From NCBI GenBank assembly GCA_003116995.1, contig BDSL01000008.1:620001-684000 (forward strand): 64,000 bases of DNA, written 5' to 3'. Positions 12,201 through 24,400 of the stretch are shown here, in pieces. The notes under the pieces were generated by a model, which was not told where the DNA came from, did not search any database, and saw only the letters and a program-made list of their open reading frames with translations. Both the position numbers and the translations under genes were made by a program. The number at the start of each line of letters is the position of its first letter. Within the stretch, counting starts at the first letter, position 1. The stretch comes from Yamagishiella unicocca (lineage: Eukaryota; Chlorophyta; Chlorophyceae; Chlamydomonadales; Volvocaceae).

Positions 12201-14184
12201 GCTGTATCTGTGCACATGCAGCCAGAGATACCGTTCCTCGGTATGCCCCACCCCGCCCAACGCCCCGGCCCCGCGCCGCCTGCCGCGTAAACGCGTCTCC
12301 CAACCTAGGCTCTCAGTTTCCCTGCTTCGCTTGCCGACTACCCGTTTCTAAGCTACCAACCTGCCGCCGCCAGCCCCACCAGCCTGTCAATCTTCCGAGG
12401 CGCGACCACCTCATTGGACAGCAGCAGGTCCAGCACGCCCCCCTCCGCCATGGCCTCCGCCTCCACCACCTGGCCGCGGGGCAGGGAGTGCGGCGCGGCG
12501 CAGCAACCGGGCTTGGGTCATCATAGCGCACAACCAAGAGGCAGGAAACGAAGCAGCCGCGTACACAACGACAACAACAACAACAGCGACGACAACAACA
12601 CAGCCGTCAACAAGTGTTTTCCTTTCAAAAGCGTCGCCAACCGAAGGGCGCTCCGTGGGCGCGATGCGTGCCACAGTGGACGAGATCTCAAGGAAGGGCG
12701 GCAGTCGGAGCCTGGGGAGGGCGCTCCTCCGCCGCCTGGTATGCTACTGCCGGTATATGCTACTGCCGGTATATGCTACTGCCGGTATATGCTACTGCCC
12801 GTATGCTACTGCCGGCACCGCCGTGGGGCCACGTGCGGACAGCTGACGGCCTCTGGCGGCGCCGCAGACAGCCAGCAGCCAGCCACCTCTGGAGCGACCA
12901 AGACATCTCTCTGCGACGCTCATGCTGGACGCGTGCCTGATCCTCGGTGGCGACCGGTGAGGGCCTGGGGGTACACCTGGGTGCGCTCAGGCGCCGGCTG
13001 CGGCAACTGACCTTCTGGCAGCACACGCCCGCAGCCCCCAGCAGCTGGAGCTGGAGCTTCGCCACGTCAGCGGACTTGTGCGCCTGCGGGGACGCCAGTC
13101 GGTTGGCTGTTTCTGTTAGTCGGTTCAATCTAACGTGCGCCCCGGGCGGCAGCAACGGCCAGATGTGGCCCGGGGCTGACCGCCAGTGTGCGGTACGGCA
13201 GCCCAGGAGCTGAGCAGCTGCCACGCGCACCGTACCTTGGAGTGCGGTCGGATGGCCACACCGGGGTATTGCGCCATCACCCGCCGCAGCTTCTGGCAGT
13301 TCCGCTCGAAGGCTGACGTGGCAGGGGGCCGAGGGGCCGCCCGCAGTGGTGCGTGCGCGCACAGGAATGGGAGGGCGGGATGGGGGGCGCGGGCTGACGG
13401 GGCGGTTTATGGTTTCGGGGCCAGAGGCGGGAGGGGTTCGCGCGTGCGTGGCTTCGGAGCCGATGCATGTGATATCCGTTCCTGTGGGCGTGTTTGCGGG
13501 TGGGCTTTGCGGCGCACCAGGAGCGACTAGGTCGCGAGCGTGTGACGCGTGGGGGTCGTCTGTGACATTTCCCTGTCAGAGTGGCTGGCCGATGTGCGCA
13601 TGCCGGGGCCTGGACCGGGTTTTGCGGTGCGGTGGGGTGCCATGTGGGGTGCCATGTGGGGTGCCATGTGGGGTGCCATGTGGGGTGCCATGTGGGGTGC
13701 CATGTGGGGTGCCATGTGGGGTGCCATGTGGGGTGCCATGTGGGGTGCCATGTGGGGTGGCATAGGAAGAAGAGAGGTGGTCACCACGCCAGGGCGACGC
13801 TTCGCGTGAACTGGGTCAGAGTGGTCCGGCGCTTGGATCGAGTCGAGAGCTGATGGGGGTAACACGCAATCGTACATTGTTGTACTCTGCGTACGGGGTT
13901 CGTGAGCCGCGTACCATCGAGGTCCACCAGGAGTGCCGGTGTGTCCACGCCCGCGAGGCGATCGCCAACTTGTGCAGGCGCGCGGTCAGCGGATATTGTG
14001 GCTCTGCACCTGATGTGGGCCCATGTGGGTGAAGGCGGGGTGTCGGCAAGTGCCCAAGCAGGGCACCGACAGCTCTGCCGTACATGAAACCCGTTCTCCC
14101 ATGCGCGCAGACACCTGCAACTTGCCTGACCGCGACGAGGCGACCAGAGGCCGAGCCCACAAAGCTTCTTACTGCGCGCTGCAT
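9208..14184 (-). CDS. D-threonine aldolase-like PLP enzyme (fold type III), at least 12 exons
   Basis: Phase-consistent minus-strand exons are ...13915, 13312-13236, 13083-13012, 12469-12361, 11862-11745, 11447-11300, 10869-10778, 10585-10501, 10205-10155, 9880-9710 and 9399-9208. From VGDRLAGVDTPALLVDLD onward this gives about 390 aa. Motifs in order are RPHSKAHKSADVAKLQLQ (region of the PLP-binding Lys), GVCCQK, LLLSNEVVAPRKIDRLVGLA, VEVNVGQDRCGVDSP, FAGVQAYHGG, TVTGGGTGTYR and the C-terminal PGHCDPTVNLYDW with an HxD metal-ligand pair. Together these mark the alanine-racemase-like barrel plus the D-serine-dehydratase/D-threonine-aldolase cap. The reaction should be retro-aldol cleavage of D-threonine (or D-allo forms) to glycine and acetaldehyde using PLP and a divalent metal. 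A likely transit peptide starts at the Met at 14184 (MQRAVRSFVGSASGRLVAV), but its join to the next exon is not resolved. D-serine dehydratase is the main alternative. Confidence 0.8.
12738..12804. repeat. 16-bp minisatellite in an aldolase intron
   Basis: About four copies of a unit near TATGCTACTGCCGGTA lie inside the intron between the exons at 13083-13012 and 12469-12361. Confidence 0.85.
13635..13760. repeat. 12-bp minisatellite in an aldolase intron
   Basis: About eleven near-perfect copies of GGTGCCATGTGG lie between the exons ending at 13915 and starting at 13312. The unit is a multiple of three, so it opens long false frames on both strands. Confidence 0.95.
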
Positions 14185-14595
14185 CTTTGCGCAGGATGGA
14201 GGAGCTTGACCGCAAGCTGCATACGGTGCAAACAATCTTCTCTGTGGAAAGCTTCTTTGTACGCAAGCTGTCTTTCCTTAGCTGTCCGCTGTTTGTCCCT
14301 TGTCTTGTCGTACAATTTCGTCTGGGCATATGTTTTTCCGAACTCGGGCTTGAATCCAAAAGATACAAAATTTGTTAAGAAGTCGTGAACGAAGCAGTAT
14401 AGCACCGTCCTGCCCTTTGGGTCAGTACTGTTGCGTCACGGCTGGTTGTTATCACAATACGGCTCGCCTTCACTACTAATACACCCATAATGAATGTAAA
14501 GATAGCTTCAAGCGTCATGTGCACGGCGCAGTAGCCTGTGATACAGCCGTTCGCGCAAGTTACTATTTGACTTGCTGACCGTTGCCCACAACCAG

Positions 14596-15495
14596 TTTCG
14601 CTATCGCTCTGGCGGCCGCAATCACGTCGCACGCTGGGCATCCATGGGGCGCCAGCGCCGTAGATGGCGACCTGGCAGGTGGCGGGTCTCAACATGCGCA
14701 TTACACGCACATCGCTCATCAGGTCCAGCATCCGCACCACCATGACCTTCAAGACCCGAAGCAGGAGGAGTGGAACGCCTACCACCATTCACAGCAGCAA
14801 CAACAACACCACCATCCCCACCATGAGGAACAGCTTCATCTTCACCAGCATCACACGGGGCATCACCACCTGCACCAGCAACACCACCAACATCAGCAGC
14901 TCCACCTGCAGCACCAGCAGCACCTGGCGCACCAGCAGCACCCAATACACCCCCACCATCACCACCAGCAGCCGCAGCCACAGCAGCTACCGCCGCCGCA
15001 GCATCACATACGCCATGGGCTGCCGCCGGGGCACGAGCCGCTGACCAACGGCCACATCCACCACGCAGCTCAACCGCTGACGCCGCAAGGCCACTACACA
15101 CACCACTCCCAGCAACCCCTCTCCCAGCACCCTCACCATTTCAGTGCATTGCCTCTGCCTGTGGAGTCCACATCACCCGTGTCTGGCGCGGTGGGCACGA
15201 TCGGCACAGCTGCCACGGTGTCATCTGCTGGCGCCGCTTACCTTGCTGCGACAGGCATGCCGGACACATCAGGCCAGCAGGTCCTGGGGCAGCACCAACA
15301 CCAACATCCGCACCAACAACCTCGCGTCGGAATGTCGACCGGCCACCTGCAACATCAACACCAACATCAGCACCAGCACGTGCACCAACCTTCGACGTCC
15401 TCAGCCGCCGCGGCTGTGGCCGCGGCTGCCGCCGCGGCGGCGTCAACGGACCACTACCTCAGCGCGGGGCCACATGCCCTCCACGACATGGCAGT

Positions 15496-15527
<32 letters not shown>

Positions 15528-18500
15528 TCCCCCACCATCACCACCACCATCAGCAACACCAGCAACAACATCAGCAGCAACAGCAGCAGCAGCTCCCGCA
15601 TCACCAGCACACCCAAGCGCACTTGTCGCACGGGCACCTGGGCGGGGACACCTCGCACCTGCAAGTACATGCAGCGCACCAAGGCATGCCCGTGTCGCTA
15701 TCGCCCGGGCAGCAGCATCAACAGCACCAGCAACATCAACAGCACCAACAGCACCTGTCTCAGACGCAGGTGGCGGGATCACAAACTCAGGTGCAGCACG
15801 CAGCCCATGACCTGTCGCAAGCGCAGCAGACGTCGTCGCAGCACCAACACCAGCAGCAGGCAGCGGTGCCGGGGCACATGCAAGTCCCCCTCCCGCCCAT
15901 CCACCTGCAGCCTCCTGTACAGGTGCCGCAAGCGGTGCAGGAGCCGGGCTCGCTGCAGGCAGCGGTGGCGGCAGCAGCGGCGCTTGACAACGGGGCAGCG
16001 GCGCACGAGGCGCGCCAGCCGGGCACCGCGCGAAGTACAAGCGGCGTCAGCGCGACCGCAGCAGCAGGGGGAAGTGCACGCGTTGGCGGCGCCAGCGGCG
16101 GGGGCGGCCAGACCGACGCGTGGATGGACGCCGTCCTGGCGTCGGGGACGGAGGCACAGGTGAGGGGCGCAGGCGTCGGGGACGGAGGCACAGGCGTCGG
16201 GGACGGAGGCACAGGCGTCGGGGACGGAGGCACAGGCGTCGGGGACGGAGGCGCAGGTGAGGCGCACGGCGGGCGGGTAGCACCTCTCGCCTGCAGTCTT
16301 GACACGCCCTCAAGCAACACCTTCACCACGCACTCGACCGCACCCGTGACCTTGCCTCGGCCTTGGCCTTGACCCTGCCGCCCTCTCCACCTGCCGCCTC
16401 TCTGCCTGCCGCCTCCCCGCCCGCTCTCTCCTTCGCACGCGCTGTGGAGCAGCCCCGCGCCAAGCGGGCCCGTGCGACCAACTGGACCCCCGAGGAGGAG
16501 CTGCACCTGGTCAACATGTACACCGGCATGGCTGAGAAGCACTCCGAATCGCGCAAGGCCATGTGGGAGGCGATAACGGCGAGCCTGGGGACGCTGGGCT
16601 ACGAGCGGAAGCTGGCGTCCGTGGTGCAGCGCTGGTCCAGCATGCAGGCGACCTACCGCAGCCTGGCGGGGTACTTGGGCTCGCTGCAGGGCGGCTCGGC
16701 GCGCTTCTGGGGCGCCCGTCCGAGTGAGCGGAAGCAGGTGGGCGGAAGCGCGGTCGCGGTTACTGTTGCAGGGCTTGCTGTTGCAGGGGTACCGGCAGTG
16801 CGCAGGCAGGTACCCTAAGGCGGCGGAGGGCTGGGCGTGGGGGCCTAGCATAAAACGCATAAAATTTGAGGGGCGCGGGACAGACGGGCAGCGCTACAGC
16901 GGAGAGGTTGGGGATGTGAACCGGCGAGCACAGGCGCCCGCTGGACGTGCGGGTCTGGTGTGAAACTTGAGGGGCCCGGGACAGACCGGCGGCGCTAAAG
17001 CGGAGAGGAAGGATGCGCTTTTGCAGGGACGCCGCCTTGATCACTACCCGGCGGGTCGCGCTGCTCAGGGAGGAAAGCGGTCGTGGGTGGGTTGGCGGCT
17101 TTGGAAGAGCGCAGGATGTGGCAGCGGTCCTAGGCGCCCGTCTCGCCCTTCCTAGGCGCCCGTCTCGCCCTTCCTGGCCGCGCCCGCAGATCTTCCAGGC
17201 GCTCAAGTGCAGCGTATCGCTCGATCAGCGGGTGTGGGAGGCGCTGGCTGAGGTGCTGAAGGACGAGGCGGTGTCAGGCGCCGGCGCGGGCGGGCCTATG
17301 GGCGCTGGCGGCAGCAGCAAAGGTCAGTGCGACCCCGGCCCCCTTCCAACAGGCATGGTGGCGTAGGGGATACCCTTCTCCCTCCCTCAGCGTTGCGCCT
17401 ACCTACATGTGCGTCGGGGTGCTGCGCTCAACGACCTAACCTCTCATCATCCGACTGTCTTAATCACCTGCAGGTGGAGCCCCAGCGCAGGATGACGCTG
17501 ACGGGGGCCCCCGTGGGGACGAGGGAGGTCTGCGGCAGCAGCCGCACGACACCGCGCAGCCGCAGCAGCAGCACGTGCTGGACGGCATGGCGTCAGCGGC
17601 GGATGCCGATGGTGGCGCCGGCGGCGATCCCAGTGGTGCCAATGTCCGTGGCTGCACCCGCCGCCGTCGTAACGGCGAGACCACAGGTGGCGGCGAGCAT
17701 GGCTCCATGGACCATCCCGGCGCGGCCGCAGTGGTGGCGGCGGCAGCGGCCGCCGCCGCCGCGGCCGCGGCGGCGGCAGCAGCGCGAGTGGAGGTCAGCC
17801 ACGGTGGCATGGTGCCCACGGCCGGAGGCGACAACGCCGCCGCGGCCGACGCACCTAGTGGGTGCGCGGATGGCGCGCACACTGCGGAGCGTGCGGCGGC
17901 GTTGGATAACGGGCATGAGCGGCAGCTGCAGGCCTTGCACCAGCAGGTGCAGTCGACCGGCGGCGGGGCGGCGGCGGAGGAGCTGAACCCGCAGGCGGGC
18001 GCCGCTGACGCGCAATCGCCGCAGGCGCAGTCGATGCCGGCTCTCCATCACCAGCAGCAGCTGCAAGCGATGCAGGCGCTGCAGCAGGCGCAGCAGGTGA
18101 TCCAGGCACAGATCAAGGCGGCGCTTACGCCGCTGCTGTCTGCGGGCGGCGCCCTGGGCGCCACCCCTCGGCCATTGCTGCCGGTGAGGATGCGCTGAGG
18201 TGGCGGCGGCGCACACATCGGCTGTGTTGCGGGCGCGCGAGTACTCGTTCCCGGGGGTGACAGCCGGGCGACGGTGCTGTGGAATCGACCCACCTATGCG
18301 TTGCTGCAATGTGCGCTCTATACAATGGAATGGGCCCAGAATACCCAAGTGCTCGCTCCGTGCATGTACACCCCTGCCTGTCCTATGCAGCTGCCTGCCT
18401 GTCTGCTTCGTCTCCTAATTGTCCTTCCGGCCTTTCCGCTTCTGATTGCAGGGCAACCCGCTGCTGTCCGCCAGTACCCTCATCGCATCGAACCCCCTGC

Positions 18501-19693
18501 TCTCCACCGGCCCCTTGCTGTCCGCCCTCGCCGCCGGCACAGCAGCACACCAGCTAGCAGTCGGCAACCCGCCCGGCGCCGCAGCTGTGGCTGCGGCCGC
18601 GACGCTGGCGACGGCGGCGCCGCCGCCGACCGCTGGCTCCGCGGCTTTCACAGCCGTCGCCAACGGCAACGGAATCCTCGCGGGCAGCAGCGGTAGCGAC
18701 GCCCTGGGCCACGTGCCCACCGTCAACCCAGCCGTGCCCTCAGGGTCAGGCTTTGCAGCCCTCGCCGCCAACCAAGCCGCTGCCGTGTTGGCCAAGCGCG
18801 AGTTTGCTACTGCCGCCGCCGCAGCAGACGCCGTCGCCGCAGCAGAAGCTGCCGCTGCGGCTGCTCTGATGGACCATGACGTTACAGGTGAGCGGCTGCC
18901 AGGCCGGGCGCTGCTGTCTTCCATAACACGGAACGTGGTCCTGAAGCTGGCGGAGGCGGACCAGCTGTTAGGCCGCACGAGCGCTGCGGAGACGGAGCGC
19001 GCGCGGGGCTACTTGTCGCTCATCTCCGAGTGCCTGCATTTGCTGCCACTGATTCGCCAGCAGCAGAGCCGGCAGGAGCAGGGGCTGGGCGCACCGAGCC
19101 AGGGGCAGATGTGTAGCGGCCCGCTGATGGAGACAGGGCTGCTGATGAGGCAGCTGGGCAGCGCGAAGCGGGACGGCGTGGCGCAGCGGGAGCTCGAGAC
19201 GCTGCCTCTGGCGCTGCAGCCCCATGCCGAAGTGCTGGCGCTGCAGGACTCGGGGGACCGGCGGGTGGAGATGGACTCGCCGCAATCTCAGAAGCAGCAG
19301 CAGCAACAACAGCAGGCGCAGCAGCCGTCGGCTTCGCCGCCGCCGCCGCAGCAGCAGCATGACGGTCTGCAGCCGCAGCAGTCCGCGGCATTGCAGCAGA
19401 CGGTCCAGTCCCACATGGAGTCCCACAGCCATCACGCCGCCGACACGCACCTCTCGCAGCAGCTGGTCCAGGAGGCCCCCCTGCCGCAGGCGCCCTCGCA
19501 GAACAAGCCGGGGGCGCAGGAGGAGGCGGTGCACCACCTGGCGGCCCAGCAGCAGCTGCTGCAGCACCCGCTCGCGGCTCGGCAGCAACAGCAGTTGCTG
19601 CTGCACGAGCAGCACCAACAGCTGCAGCAGGCACAGCGCGAGCAGCAGCTACAGCCGGCTTCCCACCTGCAGGAGCCGGCAGAGCAGGCCTAG
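14596..19693 (+). CDS. His/Gln-rich nuclear protein with Myb/SANT (trihelix-like) DNA-binding domain; 5' end missing
   Basis: Exons about 14596-16159, 16453-16737, 17190-17322, 17474-18183 and 18452-19693 join in phase (about 1,310 aa). The first exon has no in-frame Met near its start, so an upstream exon is needed. It is almost entirely His/Gln with poly-Ala runs. Exon 2 holds the domain: a basic leader (PRAKRARAT), then NWTPEEELHLVNMYTGMAE, SRKAMWEAI and VVQRWSSMQATYRSL, with Trp residues spaced as in Myb/SANT-like or trihelix factors. Exon 3 continues with helices (FQALKCSVSLDQRVWEALAE). Exons 4-5 are Ala- and Gln-rich, with a more ordered stretch around GRALLSSITRNVVLKLAEAD and YLSLISECLHLLPLIRQQQ. 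The likely role is a transcriptional regulator with glutamine-rich activation or condensation regions. The target is unknown. Confidence 0.75.
16141..16256. repeat. 21-bp minisatellite spanning a splice donor
   Basis: About five copies of a 21-bp unit containing GGGGACGGAGGCACAGG begin at the end of exon 1. The first copy carries the functional-looking donor CAG|GTGAGG (exon ends 16159). The last copy ends in a second GTGAGG at about 16256. Middle copies read CAGGCG and lack the GT. Confidence 0.85.
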
Positions 19694-21230
19694 GGGACGC
19701 CGAATTCCCCTGCATTTACTTGCGGCGTTGTGCGCGGAGGCTGCAGCAGGCGTGTGCGTGCTCCGGGGCGGGCGCGCGTTTCAGCACATGGCAGTCAGGG
19801 TGCCTCAGAAGGCGCCCTGCGCGCCAGGGTCTGGCGTAGGGAGCACCATCGCATGGGCTGCGTGCCTCGAAGCACGGGTAGCATGCTGACGTGCCCGAGC
19901 AGCGCTGGTGGATGTGGTCCGCCTGGCCATTGTGCTTACAGAGCAAATCCGGCCACCACGCGCGATAAGATCGGCGTTCCCTCCCCAGTTGCTTGGATGT
20001 CTGTGGGCAGTTGTGGGACAGTGGGTAGCGTGGCGGGCCCACTGGGCAACATCGGAGGCGTCAGCGCTACCCGGGATGGCCGCAGGGTTGCGCGGCGGCC
20101 GACTCGGACAGCCCACCAGAACCCCTCCCTGTCTCCACGCTCGCCAAACGTGGTGAGCCCCACGCGGGTGCGCTGGCCTCGGAACGTGGGTATGAGAGGA
20201 AACCCGTGGGAGGAGGGGGCAGGGAGCGGGCTGCTTGTCCGGTTAGCTGCGATACGTGCTGCCATACGGTAGCCACGCGTCAGCTGCGATACGTTGGACT
20301 TGAGAGACTGTGTTGGACTCGGCGAATGTGTTCTTATTTACCTTCCTTTGCTGACTGCTTGCGATTTGCTGTCTTTCTTTCCCGTCTGCACGCAAATCAA
20401 CCGCAAAAGAGTCGAGTACACTGTACAAAACATTATTTCCTGTGCTCCCTTAATGGCCGCACAGGCTGCTAGCCGTTAGAGCCGCGTTCGCTCGGCCGTA
20501 GCTTCTTTAGTATGCCCATAGCTCACGAGGTCATGTATGGCAGCTGGTGGACTGACGTGTAGTTCCTTTAACGCCTGGTTGCCTGAACAGCCGGCAGGAG
20601 GTTAGTTGGAAGCGTGCTGCTGCGCTCCGTGCGAACCCTTGGTCCTCATGCCGCAGGGTTACCGGCGTGTGCGCTTGATTCATAATATTTGTCCCGTAGA
20701 CCGCAGCTGCGAATGCTGTCGATGCGTGCGTGTCGGGGCGATCCAGGTGCTGGGTGAGGCCATGTAAGGTTCCGGTATCAGATCTGGTGCTGCTACCGTA
20801 CGATGCATTCTTGGTACCATACGATGCATTCTTGGTACCATACGATGCATTCTAGGGGAAATGTCTTCCGCTGCGTTCGCAACGGCATCGTAATGCCCCT
20901 GGCCAAAATGCCGTAGTGCGCATGGACGGTACGGTACCATACCGGCTATTTATGACGTATAGAATGATGCGGAATGAAATGGTACGCGCAAAGGTCAATT
21001 AACCGGGCCAAGCGCTTTGCATAAACAAAACACCCTGGAATTCTGAAAGGGGAGAGGGCCGTGCCGCGGCCATCTTGTTATCACAACGCACATCGCAGGA
21101 ACAGCGAGGCAGCCGCCAAGCACTCAATACGAAAAGACAGTGCAAAGAGACACGAAACACAAAAGCAGGAGCACCGCAACAACCCTGGCATTCGGCAGCC
21201 CGGGGCCGACAAGAAGCACGCGACAGAGCA
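19694..21230. other. no supported gene
   Basis: 3' flank of the Myb/SANT-like gene and left flank of the mobile-element block. Three copies of a 21-bp unit containing TACGATGCATTCTTGGT lie at about 20797-20856. Nothing else recognised. Confidence 0.5.
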
Positions 21231-21425
21231 GAGCAGGCTCAGCGCGCGTTGCTGCTGGTATCTGAGTGCGACATAGGAAAGGAAACGCAATGCAATCAAA
21301 GATGATCTCGTCCACGGTGGGACTCAAGCACAAAACAATCGACCACGGTGGGACTCGAACCCACAATCTTCACCTGCATCCAGGTGAGTCGGAGGGTGAC
21401 GCCTTATCCATTAGGCCACGCGGCC
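21231..21425 (-). mobile_element. tRNA-Arg(CCG)-headed SINE, copy 1
   Basis: Read on the minus strand, the element begins with a full tRNA-Arg (21425-21340). It continues with a T-rich linker, a second copy of the tRNA 3' end (CCCACCGTGG) and a body ending near GAGCCTGCTC at 21231. The same order and sequence recur at 28429-28230. The shared non-tRNA body shows that these are copies of one element and not merely two tRNA genes. Confidence 0.7.
21340..21425 (-). tRNA. tRNA-Arg(CCG) with 13-nt intron (SINE head or parent-like copy)
   Basis: The minus strand folds as a cloverleaf. The 7-bp acceptor stem pairs GGCCGCG with CGTGGTC, and the D-arm is GCCTAATGGATAAGGC. The anticodon stem pairs TCACC with GGTGA, the loop has CCG at positions 34-36, and the T-arm is GTGGGTTCGAGTCCCAC. 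The 20-nt anticodon loop implies a 13-nt intron after position 37. Length is 86 nt (73 when spliced), followed by TTTT. It may be a working gene or the still-intact head of the SINE. Confidence 0.8.
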
Positions 21426-21479
21426 TGTTCCGGTCCTGAACGTTATCGCCATCAATCCGCACAGGAGCCTTAGCGCGCG

Positions 21480-24400
21480 TTGCTGCTGGTGGCGGCGGCC
21501 GCCGCGGCCGCGGCCGTGGCGGCCACGGCGGCGGCGGTAGCCTCGGCCGCCACGGCGCCCCGTGGTGGGGACGCCGCTGCGCCTCCCCCCGCCGCGGCGG
21601 CCCTGGAAGGGGCCGGCCTGGCCGCGGCTGACCAGCCTCCGGCGGTCCCGGCCGCGTCCTCCTCCGCAGCGGGGCGCCTCGCCACCTACTCCTTCACCTG
21701 GCTGGGTCATCGCCTGCACCTCACCAATGTTTATCTGCCCGCTAGTAGCTCGGCTTCACGCGCTGCTTTCCTCCAGCAGCACCTGGCGCCTGTGCTGGCG
21801 ACCAGCACCCCGGGCCAGCATGTCCTAGCCGGCGACTTCAACTTCGTCGCTGGCCCGTGGGACAGCAGTGCGGGGTCGGCGCGAGTGGTTCGCGACCGCC
21901 CTGCCGCTCGGGTCCTCGCGACAGTGGGCCCGTCGTTGGCTGATGTGCATCGTGAGCGCTTCCCCACCAGCACGGATTACACCCACCTCTACTCCGCCCC
22001 CTCCCCCGGTGGTTCCCGCATCGACCGCATCTATGTGTCCCGCTGCCTCCTCCCCTTCGTGGCGGGCTCCGCCATTGAGCTGGGCTCGCCTTCCGACCAC
22101 CGCGTCCCCTGCATCCAGCTGCTGCCCCGGGTTCCTGCCTCGCGCGGCCCCGGCCTCCGTCGCACCCGCATGGCCTTCTCTGGCCACCGCGACCTCAAGG
22201 ATCAGCTGCAGGCCTGGCTCGACGCGGCGTTCGCGGCCATGCCGGCTGAGGGGGAGCACGCTGCCCTGCTGGCGTGGTGGCCGGGCTTCAAACGGCGGCT
22301 GGCGGCGGTGGCGGCGATTCTCAATCGCACCGCTCGCTCTCGGCGCCTGGCCTCGGGCGCGCAGGTGGAGGCAGCCCGAGCCGCCTTGCGGGCGGCCCAC
22401 CTTGCGGCCGCGACGCCGTCGGCGGCGCCCGAGGCCGTGGGTGGTGTGGTGGCCGCCCAGGCTGCCTTGGCGGTGGCCTTGCGTGTGGCGGCGGCGGGCG
22501 AGGCCGCCCGGGTACGCGTGGCGTGGGTGCGCGAGGGGGAGCGCCCGTGCCCCGCACTCACCGCCATGATTCACCCACCGCGGTCGTCCCAGGACATTAC
22601 CGCGCTGCGCGACGCTGCTGGGCGCCTCGTGACCGACCCGCGCCAATTGCCCAATGTCGTCGCTTCTTTCTGGGAGCGCATCAGCTGCCTGCCGTCAGGC
22701 CTGGACTCGGCGGATCAGCAAGCGGTTCTGGCAGCTGTCGACGCCCACTCTACTCCGATCTCGCCCGATCTTCGCCCCGAGTTGGGCTCCATCGCAGTCT
22801 CAGCAGCGGAGGTGGCGCGGGCCCTGCAGCAAGCCAAGCCTGGCACGTCCCCAGGCTGGGACGGAATCCCTGTGGATCTCCTCCGGACCTACAGTGGCTG
22901 CTTTGTGCCGGCACTGGCCCGCCTTTTCACTGCTATCGGCCATCTGCGCGCCGTCCCGACGGGTTTCCTGAAGGGTGTTATATCCGTCATTTACAAGGGC
23001 CATGATGCGGACCGGGCGGCGGCCGGCGCCTACCGCCCCATCACCCTGCTCTGTACTGATTACCGCATTCTGGCGAAGGTCCTCGCCAACCGCCTCAGCC
23101 CTGGCCTTTCCGCCGCCATCCCCCTCGAGCAGTCCGCCTTCCTCCCCGGCCGCTCCATTGGTGCCAACACCCGCTTCCTTCGCTGCCTTCCCCCTCTCCT
23201 ACACCAGCAGCAACGGAGTGCTCTCATCGCCTTCTTGGATTTCGCCAAAGCTTACGACACCATTGACCGCTCCTTCCTCTTTGCTGTCATGGAGCGCATG
23301 GGTGTTGGGGCCGGTTTCCTGGGATGGACGCAGCTCCTGTTGGGCCGTACAGTGGCCATGGCGTCCGTCAACGGCTACATCTCCCGCTCTGTCCCTATCC
23401 GGGCCGGCGTCCGGCAGGGCTGTCCCCTTGCCCCGCTCCTCTACCTCTTCGTGGCCCACGCCCTCCTCTGCTGGCTGAAGCGGCACGGTGTTGGCGTGCC
23501 GCTGGCCCCGGCGGACCCGGCCAGCCTGGTTACCGGCGTGCAGTTTGCTGATGATGCCCAAGTCGCGCTCCCAGATGCAGCTGCAGTACCGCCATTTATC
23601 GCCCTCATGGCGGCGTTTGCCCGCGCCTCTGGCCAGCACCTGAATCCCTCCAAGGTCGAGCTGCTGTGGGCTGGTCGCCAGGTGGCGCCGGCGCCCGTCG
23701 CCCCGGCTGCCGTCCCTGCCGCTGCGGTGGCGGCCGTCGCCGCCCCTGCCGCCGCGGGGACCGCTGCGGGCGGTGCCGCCGCTTCACCCGCCGCCCCGAG
23801 CGCCGCTGCTGCCGCGGCGCCGGTGGAGGCCGCCCCGGCAGGCGCTGGCGCCGCCGCCGTACCTCCTGACGCCCCGGCCGCCGCCGCTGCTGCCGCTGCG
23901 CCGGTGGCTGCCGCCCTGGCCGCCGCTGCTGCTGCCCCGCAGGCGGCTGCCGCCCCGGCCGCCGCGGCTGCCGTGGCGCCGGCGGCTGCTGTCCTGGTCG
24001 CAGTGGCCGCGGAGGCGCTGGCGACCGCCGGTTCGGCTGCCGCCGGTGGTGCTCCTGGGGCGGCCGCGGGTGCCGCGGCCACCACGGTGCTGACGACCGC
24101 AGCCCCGGCCGCCGCTGGCGCCGCCGCAGCGTCTCCCACGCCTCCTGACGCCCCAGCCGTCGCGGCCGTCACTGCCGCCCCCACTGCCCCGGCCGCCCCA
24201 GCCGCTCCAGCCGCCCCAGCCGCCCCTGCTGGCGCCGCCAGCTCCCCCGTCGCCCGTCACCCGCCTCGCCTGGCGCGCCCACCAGGGCTGGCTCGCCGCG
24301 GTCGTCGGCGTCGTGGCCGCGGTGCTGCAGCTGTCGTGGTCGTGGGCGCCCTCGCCGCAGCCGCTGGCGCCCTGGCCGCCCCGGGTCCCTCCACATCGCC

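Noticed and set aside
13527..13877. MWGA, HVGC and MAPH repeat frames
   Set aside because: 12-bp repeat inside an aldolase intron; phase matching of the flanking exons skips it.
14187..14378. First exon of the Myb/SANT-like gene (MEELDRKLH...)
   Set aside because: Attractive Met, but it lies about 12 bp from the likely aldolase start on the other strand and no phase-matched join to 14596 could be shown.
21480..21482. TTG as the start of the LINE protein
   Set aside because: It is simply the left edge of the open frame; the endonuclease N-terminus is missing, so the native start lies outside this copy.
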